Assembly (NCBI GenBank): GCA_910585255.1
Contig: CAJUEI010000097.1
Span: 1-13,185, forward strand
DNA: 13,185 nt
Source of the DNA: an uncultured Lachnospiraceae bacterium
Lineage (GTDB): Bacteria > Bacillota > Clostridia > Lachnospirales > Lachnospiraceae
Reading direction: 5' to 3'
Shown: in pieces, positions 1 to 6,627 of the stretch
Position numbering within the stretch: position 1 is the stretch's first letter
Layout of the letters: each line of letters begins with the position of its first letter
Program-made: the position numbers and the translations under genes
Notes under the pieces: model-generated
The model's input: the letters and a program-made list of their open reading frames with translations, nothing else
What the model was told of the DNA's origin: nothing
Database searches by the model: none

Positions 1-61
1 AGGAAAATTTTTCTTTTACTACTGTTTCTTTTTTCTTCTTTTTCATCCTCTCTCTTTTCAT
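1..61 (-). CDS. 5' end of an unidentified gene, cut by the window edge
   Basis: On the minus strand an open frame starts with ATG at 61-59 and stays open for 20 codons to the window edge. The visible residues are very basic (MKRERMKKKKKETVV, then KEKFS), so nothing can be said about function. Support for a real start is an AAGGAGG at 80-74, about 12 nt upstream (rather far), and a perfect TATAAT at 101-96 that would put transcription start near 89. A second in-frame ATG at 46-44 lies in a tandem 15-bp duplication and carries its own GAGAGG. Either ATG could be used. The gene lies downstream of tpiA in the same direction but beyond a strong terminator, so it is probably transcribed separately. 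Confidence 0.45.
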   Translation of the reverse strand, partial: MKRERMKKKKKETVVKEKFS

Positions 62-69
62 CCTCTCTC
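40..69. repeat. Perfect 15-bp tandem duplication over a start codon
   Basis: The unit TTTTCATCCTCTCTC occurs twice back to back (40-54 and 55-69). On the minus strand each unit reads GAGAGAGGATGAAAA, so each supplies a purine-rich ribosome-binding stretch and an ATG. Because 15 bp is five codons, both ATGs are in the same frame. Confidence 0.8.
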
Positions 70-95
70 TCAACCTCCTTCTTTATGATGTAATT

Positions 96-124
96 ATTAT
101 ACAAAACGTGTCTGACATTCTAAT
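96..124 (-). promoter_or_regulatory. Probable promoter of the left-edge gene
   Basis: The minus strand has a perfect -10 TATAAT at 101-96. A weak -35 (ATTAGA, 3 of 6) lies 17 bp upstream at 124-119. The predicted start near 89 would give a leader of under 30 nt containing AAGGAGG. The call rests mainly on the -10 box. Confidence 0.4.
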
Positions 125-345
125 ACCTTGCTTTTTGCATGTGTTTTGCACTATTTTTTTTACACAAACTGACATCAAATAATAAATATCTAATTTTTAA
201 TATATTTATTATCCAATAATTACTATTGTATTTTTTGTGTAGTTGCTTTAGCGTATTGTAGTATACTGATTACTCTACATTAGAAGGAGAATTTGACTTT
301 GACAGAAGCTGTGCTGACATAGTTCGTTTGGACGCCCATATGCAT
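125..345. other. A+T-rich gene-free stretch
   Basis: I see no convincing gene here. An AAGGAG near 283-288 on the plus strand is followed only by a seven-codon TTG-initiated frame ending in TAG, so it is not called. The rest is A+T-rich spacer between the tpiA terminator and the promoter of the left-edge gene. Confidence 0.5.
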
Positions 346-389
346 AAAAAGGGATATCAAAGAAACTTTTTCCTTTGATATCCCTTTTT
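346..389 (-). terminator. tpiA terminator, possibly bidirectional
   Basis: A perfect 12-bp stem (gggatatcaaag 351-362 with ctttgatatccc 373-384) encloses a 10-nt loop and is flanked by A5 on the left and T6 on the right. On the minus strand the hairpin is followed by TTTTT, about 40 bp after the tpiA stop, as expected for an intrinsic terminator of the pgk-tpiA unit. The T-run on the other side means it could also stop plus-strand transcription. Confidence 0.85.
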
Positions 390-429
390 TACTATATTTT
401 TCAACTATCAAATTTTTGCAGAAACGTAA

Positions 430-1179
430 TTATTTATAATTCACAATCTTTCCAAAATCCGGCTTTAAAGAAGCCCCGCCAACCAATCCGCCGTCAATAT
501 CCGCCTGTGCGAATAACTCCGGTGCACTAGCTGCCGACACACTTCCGCCATACTGAATCCGAATGGCTTCTGCGGTCTTAGCATCATAAATTTCCCCAAT
601 ACAATCCCGAATCGCTTTGCAAACCTCCTGTGCCTGCTCTGTTGTTGCAACCTTTCCTGTCCCAATCGCCCAGATCGGCTCATAAGCAATTACGGAAGCT
701 GCTGCCTGCTCTGCAGTCACCTGCAGAAAAGCAATCTTAATCTGCTGACGAATCCAATCAATCGTAATTCCCTGTTCTCTCTGCTTTAAAGATTCTCCGC
801 AGCAGATAATCGGTGTAATTCCATGTTTCAAAGCCTGCAATACTTTCTTATTCACGGTTTCATCTGTCTCTGCAAAATATTCCCGTCTCTCCGAATGTCC
901 GATAATTACATACTTCACTCCAGCGTCCACCAGCATCTCTGCAGAAACCTCTCCGGTATAAGCACCTTTCTCTTCAAAATACATATTTTCCGCACCGATT
1001 TGAATATTGCTGCCCTTTGCTGCCTCTATTACTGGAATTAAATCAATAGCTGGTACACAAAATACCACATCCACTTCTGGATTCTTAACAAGCGGCTTTA
1101 ATTCCTCTACCAAAGCAACCGCCTGGCTAGGTGTCATATTCATCTTCCAGTTTCCGGCAATAATCTTTTTTCTTGCCAT
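430..1179 (-). CDS. tpiA: Triosephosphate isomerase
   Basis: TpiA interconverts dihydroxyacetone phosphate and glyceraldehyde-3-phosphate in cytoplasmic glycolysis and gluconeogenesis. The 249-residue protein is a full-length TIM barrel. It has the N-terminal AGNWKMN with catalytic Lys12, the electrophile His95 in IIGHSERRE, the catalytic base Glu167 in AYEPIWAIGTGK, and the phosphate-gripping YGGSV and GGLVGGAS loops near the C-terminus. The start is supported by GGAGG 8 nt upstream. It lies 29 bp after pgk with no terminator or promoter between, so the two are probably co-transcribed and end at the hairpin at 346-389. Nothing is missing or unusual. Confidence 0.98.
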   Translation of the reverse strand: MARKKIIAGNWKMNMTPSQAVALVEELKPLVKNPEVDVVFCVPAIDLIPVIEAAKGSNIQIGAENMYFEEKGAYTGEVSAEMLVDAGVKYVIIGHSERREYFAETDETVNKKVLQALKHGITPIICCGESLKQREQGITIDWIRQQIKIAFLQVTAEQAAASVIAYEPIWAIGTGKVATTEQAQEVCKAIRDCIGEIYDAKTAEAIRIQYGGSVSAASAPELFAQADIDGGLVGGASLKPDFGKIVNYK

Positions 1180-1208
1180 TTTTATACCCTCCGTCTTCTA
1201 ATCCAATC

Positions 1209-2423
1209 TTATTTTCCCTGTGCTGCTGCTACACCAGGAAGTTCCTTTCCCTCCAAAAATTCAAGTGAAGCACCACCACCAGTAGAAATATGAGTCATCT
1301 TATCTGCAAATCCCAATCTCTTTACTGCATTTACAGAATCTCCGCCGCCTACTACAGTAGTTGCATCTTTTAACTCCGCTACCGCACGGCAAACCTCCAA
1401 TGTCCCCTGTGCAAAATTCTCAAACTCAAAAACGCCCATCGGTCCGTTCCATACCACAGTCTTTGCATCAGCCAGTGCATTTTTATAGAGTTCAATAGTC
1501 TTCGGTCCAATATCATATCCTGACCAGCTGGCTTCCATTGTTTCTACCGTCTTCTTCTCTGTATCATTTGAAAATTCTTTTCCTACTACATGATCTACCG
1601 GAAGCAGTAATTTCACGCCTTTTTCCTCTGCCTTTTTAATCATTTCCAATGCATAGTCCATCTTATCAGCCTCTAATAAAGAGTTGCCGACTTCCTGTCC
1701 CTGTGCCTTTAAGAACGTATAAGCCATACCTCCGCCGATAATTAAAGTATCCACTTTTTCCAATAAATTGTTAATGACATTAATCTTGTCCGAAACCTTT
1801 GCACCGCCTAAAATCGCAACAAATGGACGAACCGGATTCTCTACTGCTTCCCCTAAAAATTTAATTTCCTTCTCCATTAAGTATCCTACTACACTTTCCT
1901 TTGTTAGTTTTGCAACACCAACATTAGAACAATGTGCACGATGTGCCGTACCAAATGCATCATTTACAAAAATTTCATTGTCGCAAAGAGCTGCCAATTC
2001 TTTTGCATAAGCCTCTGCCTTTTCATCCTTGCCATACTTTGTCTCTTCTGCACGATAGCGGGTATTCTGAAGCAGCAGCACTTCACCCTCTTTTAATTCA
2101 GCAGCAGCCTTCTGTGTCTCTGCTCCTGTTACCTGCGGATCATCAATAAACTTTACAGCAACACCCAATCTCTCTGTTAAAGCCTCAGCTACTGGAGCCA
2201 AAGACATCTCAGGAAGCGGTTCTCCCTTTGGTTTTCCTAAATGTGAACATAAAATCACTTTTGCATCCATCGACAATAATTTCTTAATCGTAGGAAGTGC
2301 TCCGTCAATACGGTTATAATTCTGAATAACCCCTTCCTTTAACGGCACATTAAAATCACAGCGTACCAACACCTTTTTTCCTGCAACATTGGTTAAATCA
2401 TCCACAGTCTTTTTGCTTAACAT
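1209..2423 (-). CDS. pgk: Phosphoglycerate kinase
   Basis: Pgk transfers the acyl phosphate of 1,3-bisphosphoglycerate to ADP, the first ATP-yielding step of glycolysis. The 404-residue length is normal for a bacterial enzyme. Visible signatures are VLVRCDFNVPL (substrate Arg and Asp-Asn, about residues 18-28), CSHLGKPKG, NDAFGTAHRAH, FVAILGGAKVSDKI, the nucleotide-site WNGPMGVFE and the closing VGGGDSV ... STGGGASLEFLEG. The usual T-[ND]-[DN]-x-RI after the first strand reads QNYNRI here, and the ENxRF motif reads QNTRY; both look like lineage variation, not damage. AAGGAG lies 7 nt before the ATG. It is separated from upstream gap by a terminator and a 165-bp repeat. I could not find a convincing promoter, so it may have its own undetected one or rely on readthrough. 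Confidence 0.98.
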   Translation of the reverse strand: MLSKKTVDDLTNVAGKKVLVRCDFNVPLKEGVIQNYNRIDGALPTIKKLLSMDAKVILCSHLGKPKGEPLPEMSLAPVAEALTERLGVAVKFIDDPQVTGAETQKAAAELKEGEVLLLQNTRYRAEETKYGKDEKAEAYAKELAALCDNEIFVNDAFGTAHRAHCSNVGVAKLTKESVVGYLMEKEIKFLGEAVENPVRPFVAILGGAKVSDKINVINNLLEKVDTLIIGGGMAYTFLKAQGQEVGNSLLEADKMDYALEMIKKAEEKGVKLLLPVDHVVGKEFSNDTEKKTVETMEASWSGYDIGPKTIELYKNALADAKTVVWNGPMGVFEFENFAQGTLEVCRAVAELKDATTVVGGGDSVNAVKRLGFADKMTHISTGGGASLEFLEGKELPGVAAAQGK

Positions 2424-2455
2424 AAGTATTCTCCTTTTCCCGATTTATTTTATTT

Positions 2456-2620
2456 TTTAGCCTCATCAAGAAAGTCCCCCGCTTCTAAGCCGCCAAGGCG
2501 AACGCAGTGGGCTGGGACTTCCTTGTTTCAGTGGGAGTCTGCACTCTCACTGAAAAGCAGCAATAGCAGCTATGAGGTTATGAACAAGTAGCGAAGCGGA
2601 TTGCAAATATCCGATTTAAC
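2456..2620 (-). repeat. Family-2 structured repeat, copy between gap and pgk
   Basis: Read on the minus strand, this non-coding stretch matches the plus-strand copy at 9335-9494 along its length. Shared blocks include CTGCTAT, a 26-nt hairpin starting TCAG and ending CTGA (2528-2553), and a closing GGCTTAGAAGCGGGGGACTT followed by CTTGATGAGG (from about 2490 down to 2460). Hairpin stems are kept by compensatory changes: TCAGTG/CACTGA here against TCAG-TGGG/CCCA-CTGA in the other copy, and GGAAGTCCC/GGGACTTTC against GGAAATCCCC/GGGGACTTCC. No ORF is conserved. It could be a non-autonomous IS200/IS605-like element, a guide-RNA-like scaffold relic or another mobile structured RNA. Identity is unproven. 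Confidence 0.75.
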
Positions 2621-2632
2621 TCCGTCCTCTGC

Positions 2633-2663
2633 AAAAAAAGAGGCCCGGTCCCATGACCGGACC
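2633..2663 (-). terminator. gap intrinsic terminator
   Basis: On the minus strand GGTCCGGTC (2663-2655) pairs with GACCGGGCC (2650-2642) around an ATGG loop and is followed by TC and T7 (2639-2633). It begins 25 bp past the gap stop codon. The G+C-rich stem and the T-run are textbook features, so gap is probably transcribed as a single gene. Confidence 0.93.
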
Positions 2664-2688
2664 CCTGTAATAAGGTCTTTTGCCAAAA

Positions 2689-3702
2689 TTAAGCCAATTC
2701 AGCGAAATACTTAATGGTACGAACCATCTGGCTTGTATAGCTGTTCTCGTTGTCATACCAAGATACTACCTGAACCTGAGTATTTCCGTCTTCCATCGGA
2801 GCTACCATGGTCTGTGTTGCATCAAATAAAGAACCATATGTCATACCGATTACATCACTGGATACGATCTCATCTGTATTATAGCCATAAGATTCGGATG
2901 CAGCAGCTTTCATTGCTTCATTAATCTGATCTTTTGTTACTTTTCCCTTAACCACTGCAACTAAAATTGTTGTCGATCCAGTAGGAGTTGGAACACGCTG
3001 TGCAGAACCAATTAATTTTCCGTTTAATTCTGGAATAACCAAACCAATTGCCTTTGCAGCACCAGTAGAGTTTGGAACGATATTGCAGGCACCTGCACGG
3101 CTTCTTCTCTTATCGCCTTTTCTCTGCGGACCGTCCAGAATCATCTGATCACCGGTATAAGCATGAACGGTTGTCATAATACCAGACTGAATCGGAGCCA
3201 AATCATTCAATGCCTTAGCCATAGGAGCCAAGCAGTTTGTTGTACAAGATGCAGCAGAAATTACTGTATCTGTAGCCTTTAATGTAGTATGGTTTACATT
3301 GTAAACGATAGTAGGAAGGTCGTTGCCTGCCGGTGCGGAAATAACAACTTTACGAGCACCTGCTGTAATATGAGCAGAAGCCTTTTCTTTTGAAGTATAG
3401 AAGCCTGTACACTCTAATACAACATCCACTTTTAACTCGCCCCATGGAAGCTTCGAAGCATCTGCTTCTTTGTAAATTGTAATCTTCTTTCCATTTACGC
3501 TAATGGAATCTTCTCCTGCCTCTACACTCTTTACATACTTGTAAGGGCCCTGAGCGGTATCATACTTTAACAAATGTGCTAACATTTCTGGACTTGTCAA
3601 ATCGTTGATTGCCACTACTTCATACCCTTCTGCATCAAACATCTGTCTGAATGCAAGACGACCGATACGACCAAAACCATTGATTGCTACTCTTACTGCC
3701 AT
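2689..3702 (-). CDS. gap: Glyceraldehyde-3-phosphate dehydrogenase, type I
   Basis: Gap oxidises and phosphorylates glyceraldehyde-3-phosphate to 1,3-bisphosphoglycerate using NAD+ in the cytoplasm, feeding the product of neighbouring tpiA to neighbouring pgk. The 337-residue protein has the Rossmann fingerprint INGFGRIGR at 7-15, the adenosine-ribose Asp34 in INDLT (which favours NAD over NADP), catalytic Cys153 in SAASCTTNC, partner His180 in TTVHAYTGDQ, the anion-site VPNSTGAAKA and the C-terminal SWYDNENSYTSQMV. AGGAGG lies 8 nt upstream of the ATG. A clear promoter (3801-3829) and terminator (2633-2663) flank it. Confidence 0.98.
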   Translation of the reverse strand: MAVRVAINGFGRIGRLAFRQMFDAEGYEVVAINDLTSPEMLAHLLKYDTAQGPYKYVKSVEAGEDSISVNGKKITIYKEADASKLPWGELKVDVVLECTGFYTSKEKASAHITAGARKVVISAPAGNDLPTIVYNVNHTTLKATDTVISAASCTTNCLAPMAKALNDLAPIQSGIMTTVHAYTGDQMILDGPQRKGDKRRSRAGACNIVPNSTGAAKAIGLVIPELNGKLIGSAQRVPTPTGSTTILVAVVKGKVTKDQINEAMKAAASESYGYNTDEIVSSDVIGMTYGSLFDATQTMVAPMEDGNTQVQVVSWYDNENSYTSQMVRTIKYFAELA

Positions 3703-3800
3703 TTCTAAATCCTCCTAATGTGAATTTTTATTTATAAACAACCACATAAAAAATAAGTGGCTTTTTATTGGGATTGTTAAACAAAAATCAATCTATTTGT

Positions 3801-3829
3801 ATTCTACCTAATCTCTCCAAAAATTTCAA
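3801..3829 (-). promoter_or_regulatory. gap promoter
   Basis: The minus strand has -35 TTGAAA (3829-3824), a 17-bp spacer and -10 TAGAAT (3806-3801). Each hexamer matches the housekeeping sigma consensus at 5 of 6 positions. Predicted transcription start is near 3794, giving an untranslated leader of about 90 nt with a weak A+T-rich stem-loop (CCAC/GTGG near 3752-3770). Confidence 0.75.
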
Positions 3830-3997
3830 GTTAAATTTTCATTAAATTCCTAAAATATTTCCAAGATATTTGCACATGTTGCATAATCATTATGAATTCT
3901 TTGCGTATTTATTACGAAAATTAGTACCTTTATCCTATTCTTAAGATTGTCTTTTTTTTATATATTAAAATTACTGCTTTTTTTAAAGCCCAATATC

Positions 3998-4045
3998 GTC
4001 AAAGGAAATTCGGAATTTGCTCCGCTACTTCCTTAATAGGTTAAA
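3998..4045 (+). repeat. Internally deleted relic of family 2
   Basis: The first 35 bp (3998-4032, beginning GTCAAAGGAAATTCGGAAT) match 9336-9370 of the full copy with only a few substitutions. The sequence then jumps to TTAATAGGTTAAA, matching the last bases of the full copy (TTGATGAGGTTAAA at 9481-9494). About 110 bp holding all the hairpins is missing. The relic ends 9 bp before the ribosome binding site of the next gene and so forms part of its leader. Confidence 0.65.
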
Positions 4046-4054
4046 AATACAAAA

Positions 4055-4060
4055 AAGGAG
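4055..4060 (+). promoter_or_regulatory. Ribosome binding site fixing the PHP start
   Basis: AAGGAG ends 7 nt before the ATG at 4068. The frame is open upstream to 4017, but those 17 codons are encoded by the repeat relic and its junction, and no ribosome binding site serves the upstream ATG. This decides the start. Confidence 0.85.
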
Positions 4061-4067
4061 ACTGCTT

Positions 4068-4868
4068 ATGTTTTACGATTATCATATTCACACCCAATTT
4101 TCCGGTGACTCCGACACCCCTGTCCGTTCTATGCTTGACCGTGCTGTTTCTTATGGTCTAAAAGAAGTCTGCATCACCGATCATATTGACTATCATTACC
4201 CAAACGATCCCGATCTATTCACATTCGATATAGAAGAGTACTTCTCTGTTCTCTCCTCCCTGCAGCAGGAATACCAATCCGTCCTCTCTATCCGAATCGG
4301 AATGGAATATGGTCTTACCCCGGAGCTTGGCGGACACTTAGCCTCTTTAGCCGCTTCCTATCCATTTGACTTTATTATCGGCTCTTCACATGTTGTCGAT
4401 CAGATGGACCCTTACTACCCGGTCTATTGGGAGGGGAAAAAAGAAGAAGAAGGGATTTTCCGCTACTTTGAATCCATACTAGAAAATTTAAACTTCTGTT
4501 CCGACTTTGATGTCTATGGTCATCTAGACTATATTATCCGCTATCTCCCCTCTGGAAAAAAAAGCTATTCTTATGAAATCTATCAGGAAATCATAGAACA
4601 ATGTCTAAAACGGCTAATCTCTATGGGAAAAGGAATCGAAGTCAATACAGCCGGACTGAAATACGGATTAGGAGCACCCAATCCCAGACCAGAAATTCTC
4701 CAAAAATACCGAGAACTTGGAGGCGAAATCATTACTATAGGATCGGACGGACATAAGCCGGAACACCTTGCCTTTGCCTTCGATCAAATACAGGAACTTT
4801 TAGAACAATGCGGCTTTCGGTATCTCACCCTATTTCGAAAAAGAAAACCAGAATTTATTCATATCTAA
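4068..4868 (+). CDS. PHP-family phosphatase, histidinol-phosphatase (HisJ/HisK) type
   Basis: This 266-residue cytoplasmic metalloenzyme belongs to the PHP family, close to the HisJ/HisK histidinol-phosphatases that release phosphate in the penultimate step of histidine synthesis. The trinuclear metal site is complete: His6 and His8 (DYHIHT), Asp38-His39 (ITDH), Glu80 (IGMEYG), His108 (GSSHVVD), His152 (GHLD) and Asp227-His229 (GSDGHK). The SSHVVD and VNTAGLKYG blocks fit HisJ better than the PHP domains of DNA polymerases. No other his gene is in the window, so the natural substrate could be another phosphomonoester. It is the only clear plus-strand gene; it converges on ftsZ and shares the hairpin at 4871-4908. 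I saw no convincing promoter. The start comes from AAGGAG at 4055-4060. Confidence 0.88.
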   Translation: MFYDYHIHTQFSGDSDTPVRSMLDRAVSYGLKEVCITDHIDYHYPNDPDLFTFDIEEYFSVLSSLQQEYQSVLSIRIGMEYGLTPELGGHLASLAASYPFDFIIGSSHVVDQMDPYYPVYWEGKKEEEGIFRYFESILENLNFCSDFDVYGHLDYIIRYLPSGKKSYSYEIYQEIIEQCLKRLISMGKGIEVNTAGLKYGLGAPNPRPEILQKYRELGGEIITIGSDGHKPEHLAFAFDQIQELLEQCGFRYLTLFRKRKPEFIHI

Positions 4869-4870
4869 AA

Positions 4871-4908
4871 GGGACTGCTGCAAAATATTATCATTCTGCA
4901 GCAGTCCC
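4871..4908. terminator. Shared hairpin between convergent PHP gene and ftsZ
   Basis: A perfect 12-bp stem (gggactgctgca 4871-4882 with tgcagcagtccc 4897-4908) encloses an A+T-rich 14-nt loop. It lies 2 bp after the PHP stop and 5 bp beyond the ftsZ stop. On the minus strand TTTT follows the stem; on the plus strand the tail is pyrimidine-rich (TCTCTCTATCTCTTT). It probably ends both transcripts, more efficiently for ftsZ. Confidence 0.8.
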
Positions 4909-4913
4909 TCTCT

Positions 4914-6476
4914 CTATCTCTTTCGCCTAATCCGCTTTAAAAAATCTGGTATATCAAAGGAGGAATTATTCTCTTCTCTATCATAATAATCCCTTTGCTC
5001 TGATTCCGGCTCCGATATCGGAGCACTCTTAGACTGCATTGTCGAAAACTTTAACTCCGTTTCTGGTTGCTTTCGGCTTTGAAATTCCGTAATTTTAGCT
5101 CCGCCTCCCGAATTCCCCATTCCCGAATAAGGAGGTTCCTGTCCTGCTCCCTGTACCGGCTGTGTATACGGATAGGCATAATTCCCCTGTAAAGACGGCT
5201 GATGCCCACCCGCCCCTTCTATCGGTGACATATACCCGCCTGTTCCCTGTCCAAACTGACCGTATCCACCCTCTGCCGGCTGCATATACCCGCCTGTCCC
5301 TTGTCCAAACTGACCATATCCGCCTTCTGCCGGCTGCATATATCCGCCCGTCTCCTGTTCAAACGAACGCTGCCCGCCAGCCCCCTCTATTGGCTGCATA
5401 TAATGTCCGTTCTGATTATAACCGTTTTCGCCCTCCGCTGGTGCCCCCATTCCTTCACCAAAATTTCTAGACTCCATCTGTGACCGCTGTCTGGTATTCG
5501 GCTTTTCCTTAGGGATATCGTCTCCGCCTTTGTCCACCCCGGTAGCAATAATCGTCACTGTAACTGTATCCGGTTCCGAATCGTCATACATCGATCCAAA
5601 GATAATATTGGCATCTTCCGACACCAAATTTTGTACCCGTTCGGCACCCTCATTTGCATCCCACAAAGTCACATCCCCTGAAATATTTAAAAGCACATGC
5701 GTTGCACCATCAATGCTAGTTTCCAGCAGAGGACTGTTCAGTGCATTTTCTACCGCTTCAATAGTACGGTTTTCTCCATGTCCTGTCCCAATCCCAATAT
5801 AAGCCGTCCCTTTATCTTTCATAATTGTAGTGACATCTGCAAAATCCAAATTAATCATAGCAGGACGACTGATTAAATCTGTAATCCCCTGAATCGTCTG
5901 CTTTAAAATCATATCCGACTTTTTTAATGCTTCCGGCATCGTTGTCTTTCTATCTACAATTTCCAATAACTTATTATTTGAAATTACAATTAATGTATCT
6001 GTATACTGTTTTAGTTTTTCTATTCCGCTGATAGCATTTCGCATCCGAGTTTTCGCCTCAAACAAAAAAGGTCTTGTCACTACACCAACGGTCAGTATTC
6101 CCAACTCTCTTGTAATCTTTGCTATCACAGGTGCTCCGCCGGTTCCTGTGCCGCCGCCCATTCCGCAGGTTACAATTACCATATCCTGATCTCTTACCAA
6201 AGCCCGGATTTCATCTTCATTCTCCAATGCTGCAGCTTCTCCGATTTCCGGCTTTGCACCTGCTCCAAGCCCTTTCGTAAGCTGCTGCCCTATCTGTACC
6301 TGATAATCTGCCTGACAGCGTTCAAGTGCCTGCTTATCTGTATTCAAACAGGCGTATGTCACTCCCAAAACCCCGTCTTCTACCATACTGTTGACAGCAT
6401 TGTTTCCGCCGCCGCCCACACCGATTACCATAATACGGGCACTTTCCGTCTTATTATCTGCACTAACCTCTATCAT
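4914..6476 (-). CDS. ftsZ: Cell division protein FtsZ with repeat-rich linker
   Basis: FtsZ is the tubulin-like GTPase that polymerises into the mid-cell ring. The globular part (about 15-315) has VIGVGGGGNNAV at 17-28, the GTP signature GGGTGTGGAP at 107-116, and the T7 loop NLDFAD at 209-214 with the Asp that completes the next subunit's GTPase site. The C-terminus carries a typical anchor peptide, FDIPDFLKRI (507-516), then basic RRKR. At 520 residues it is far longer than usual (about 350-400). The extra length is a linker at 316-505 rich in Gly, Gln, Tyr and Pro, with 18-residue tandem repeats at 375-428. GAGGAG lies 8 nt before the ATG. It stands apart from murein or division genes, unlike many bacteria. 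Confidence 0.97.
   Translation of the reverse strand: MIEVSADNKTESARIMVIGVGGGGNNAVNSMVEDGVLGVTYACLNTDKQALERCQADYQVQIGQQLTKGLGAGAKPEIGEAAALENEDEIRALVRDQDMVIVTCGMGGGTGTGGAPVIAKITRELGILTVGVVTRPFLFEAKTRMRNAISGIEKLKQYTDTLIVISNNKLLEIVDRKTTMPEALKKSDMILKQTIQGITDLISRPAMINLDFADVTTIMKDKGTAYIGIGTGHGENRTIEAVENALNSPLLETSIDGATHVLLNISGDVTLWDANEGAERVQNLVSEDANIIFGSMYDDSEPDTVTVTIIATGVDKGGDDIPKEKPNTRQRSQMESRNFGEGMGAPAEGENGYNQNGHYMQPIEGAGGQRSFEQETGGYMQPAEGGYGQFGQGTGGYMQPAEGGYGQFGQGTGGYMSPIEGAGGHQPSLQGNYAYPYTQPVQGAGQEPPYSGMGNSGGGAKITEFQSRKQPETELKFSTMQSKSAPISEPESEQRDYYDREENNSSFDIPDFLKRIRRKR
5193..5354 (-). repeat. 54-bp tandem repeats coding the FtsZ linker
   Basis: Three consecutive 54-bp units encode ETGGYMQPAEGGYGQFGQ, then GTGGYMQPAEGGYGQFGQ, then a diverged GTGGYMSPIEGAGGHQPS. 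An older-looking relative (YMQPIEGAGGQRSFEQ) lies just before them with 20-residue spacing. The first two units are identical in protein except for one residue. Such repeats can change copy number by slippage or recombination without shifting frame. Confidence 0.9.
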
Positions 6477-6576
6477 AATACTTACTCCTCATTTTCTCAC
6501 TCTTTAAAAACTCTCTCCATTCTCTTTCTCTAATCTGCTGCCCATCTCTTTCTGTCTTCTTCTATAACAGCCTTTT

Positions 6577-6582
6577 ATTATA
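6577..6582 (-). promoter_or_regulatory. Possible -10 box of ftsZ
   Basis: In the 151-bp gap between the GH105 gene and ftsZ, the minus strand has a perfect TATAAT (6582-6577). No good -35 is visible at 16-18 bp. A start near 6570 would give a leader of about 94 nt. No terminator for the GH105 gene is visible here, so readthrough from upstream is an alternative. Confidence 0.4.
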
Positions 6583-6627
6583 AAGTTTTTCTGAATTTTA
6601 AAGTTTTTCGAATCTCAAAATTTTTCT

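Noticed and set aside
283..324. Short TTG-initiated peptide after AAGGAG on the plus strand
   Set aside because: Only seven codons, weak start codon and nothing downstream for it to regulate.
2424..2500. Promoter for pgk just after the family-2 copy
   Set aside because: A TAAAAT is present in A+T-rich sequence, but no acceptable -35 lies 16-18 bp upstream.
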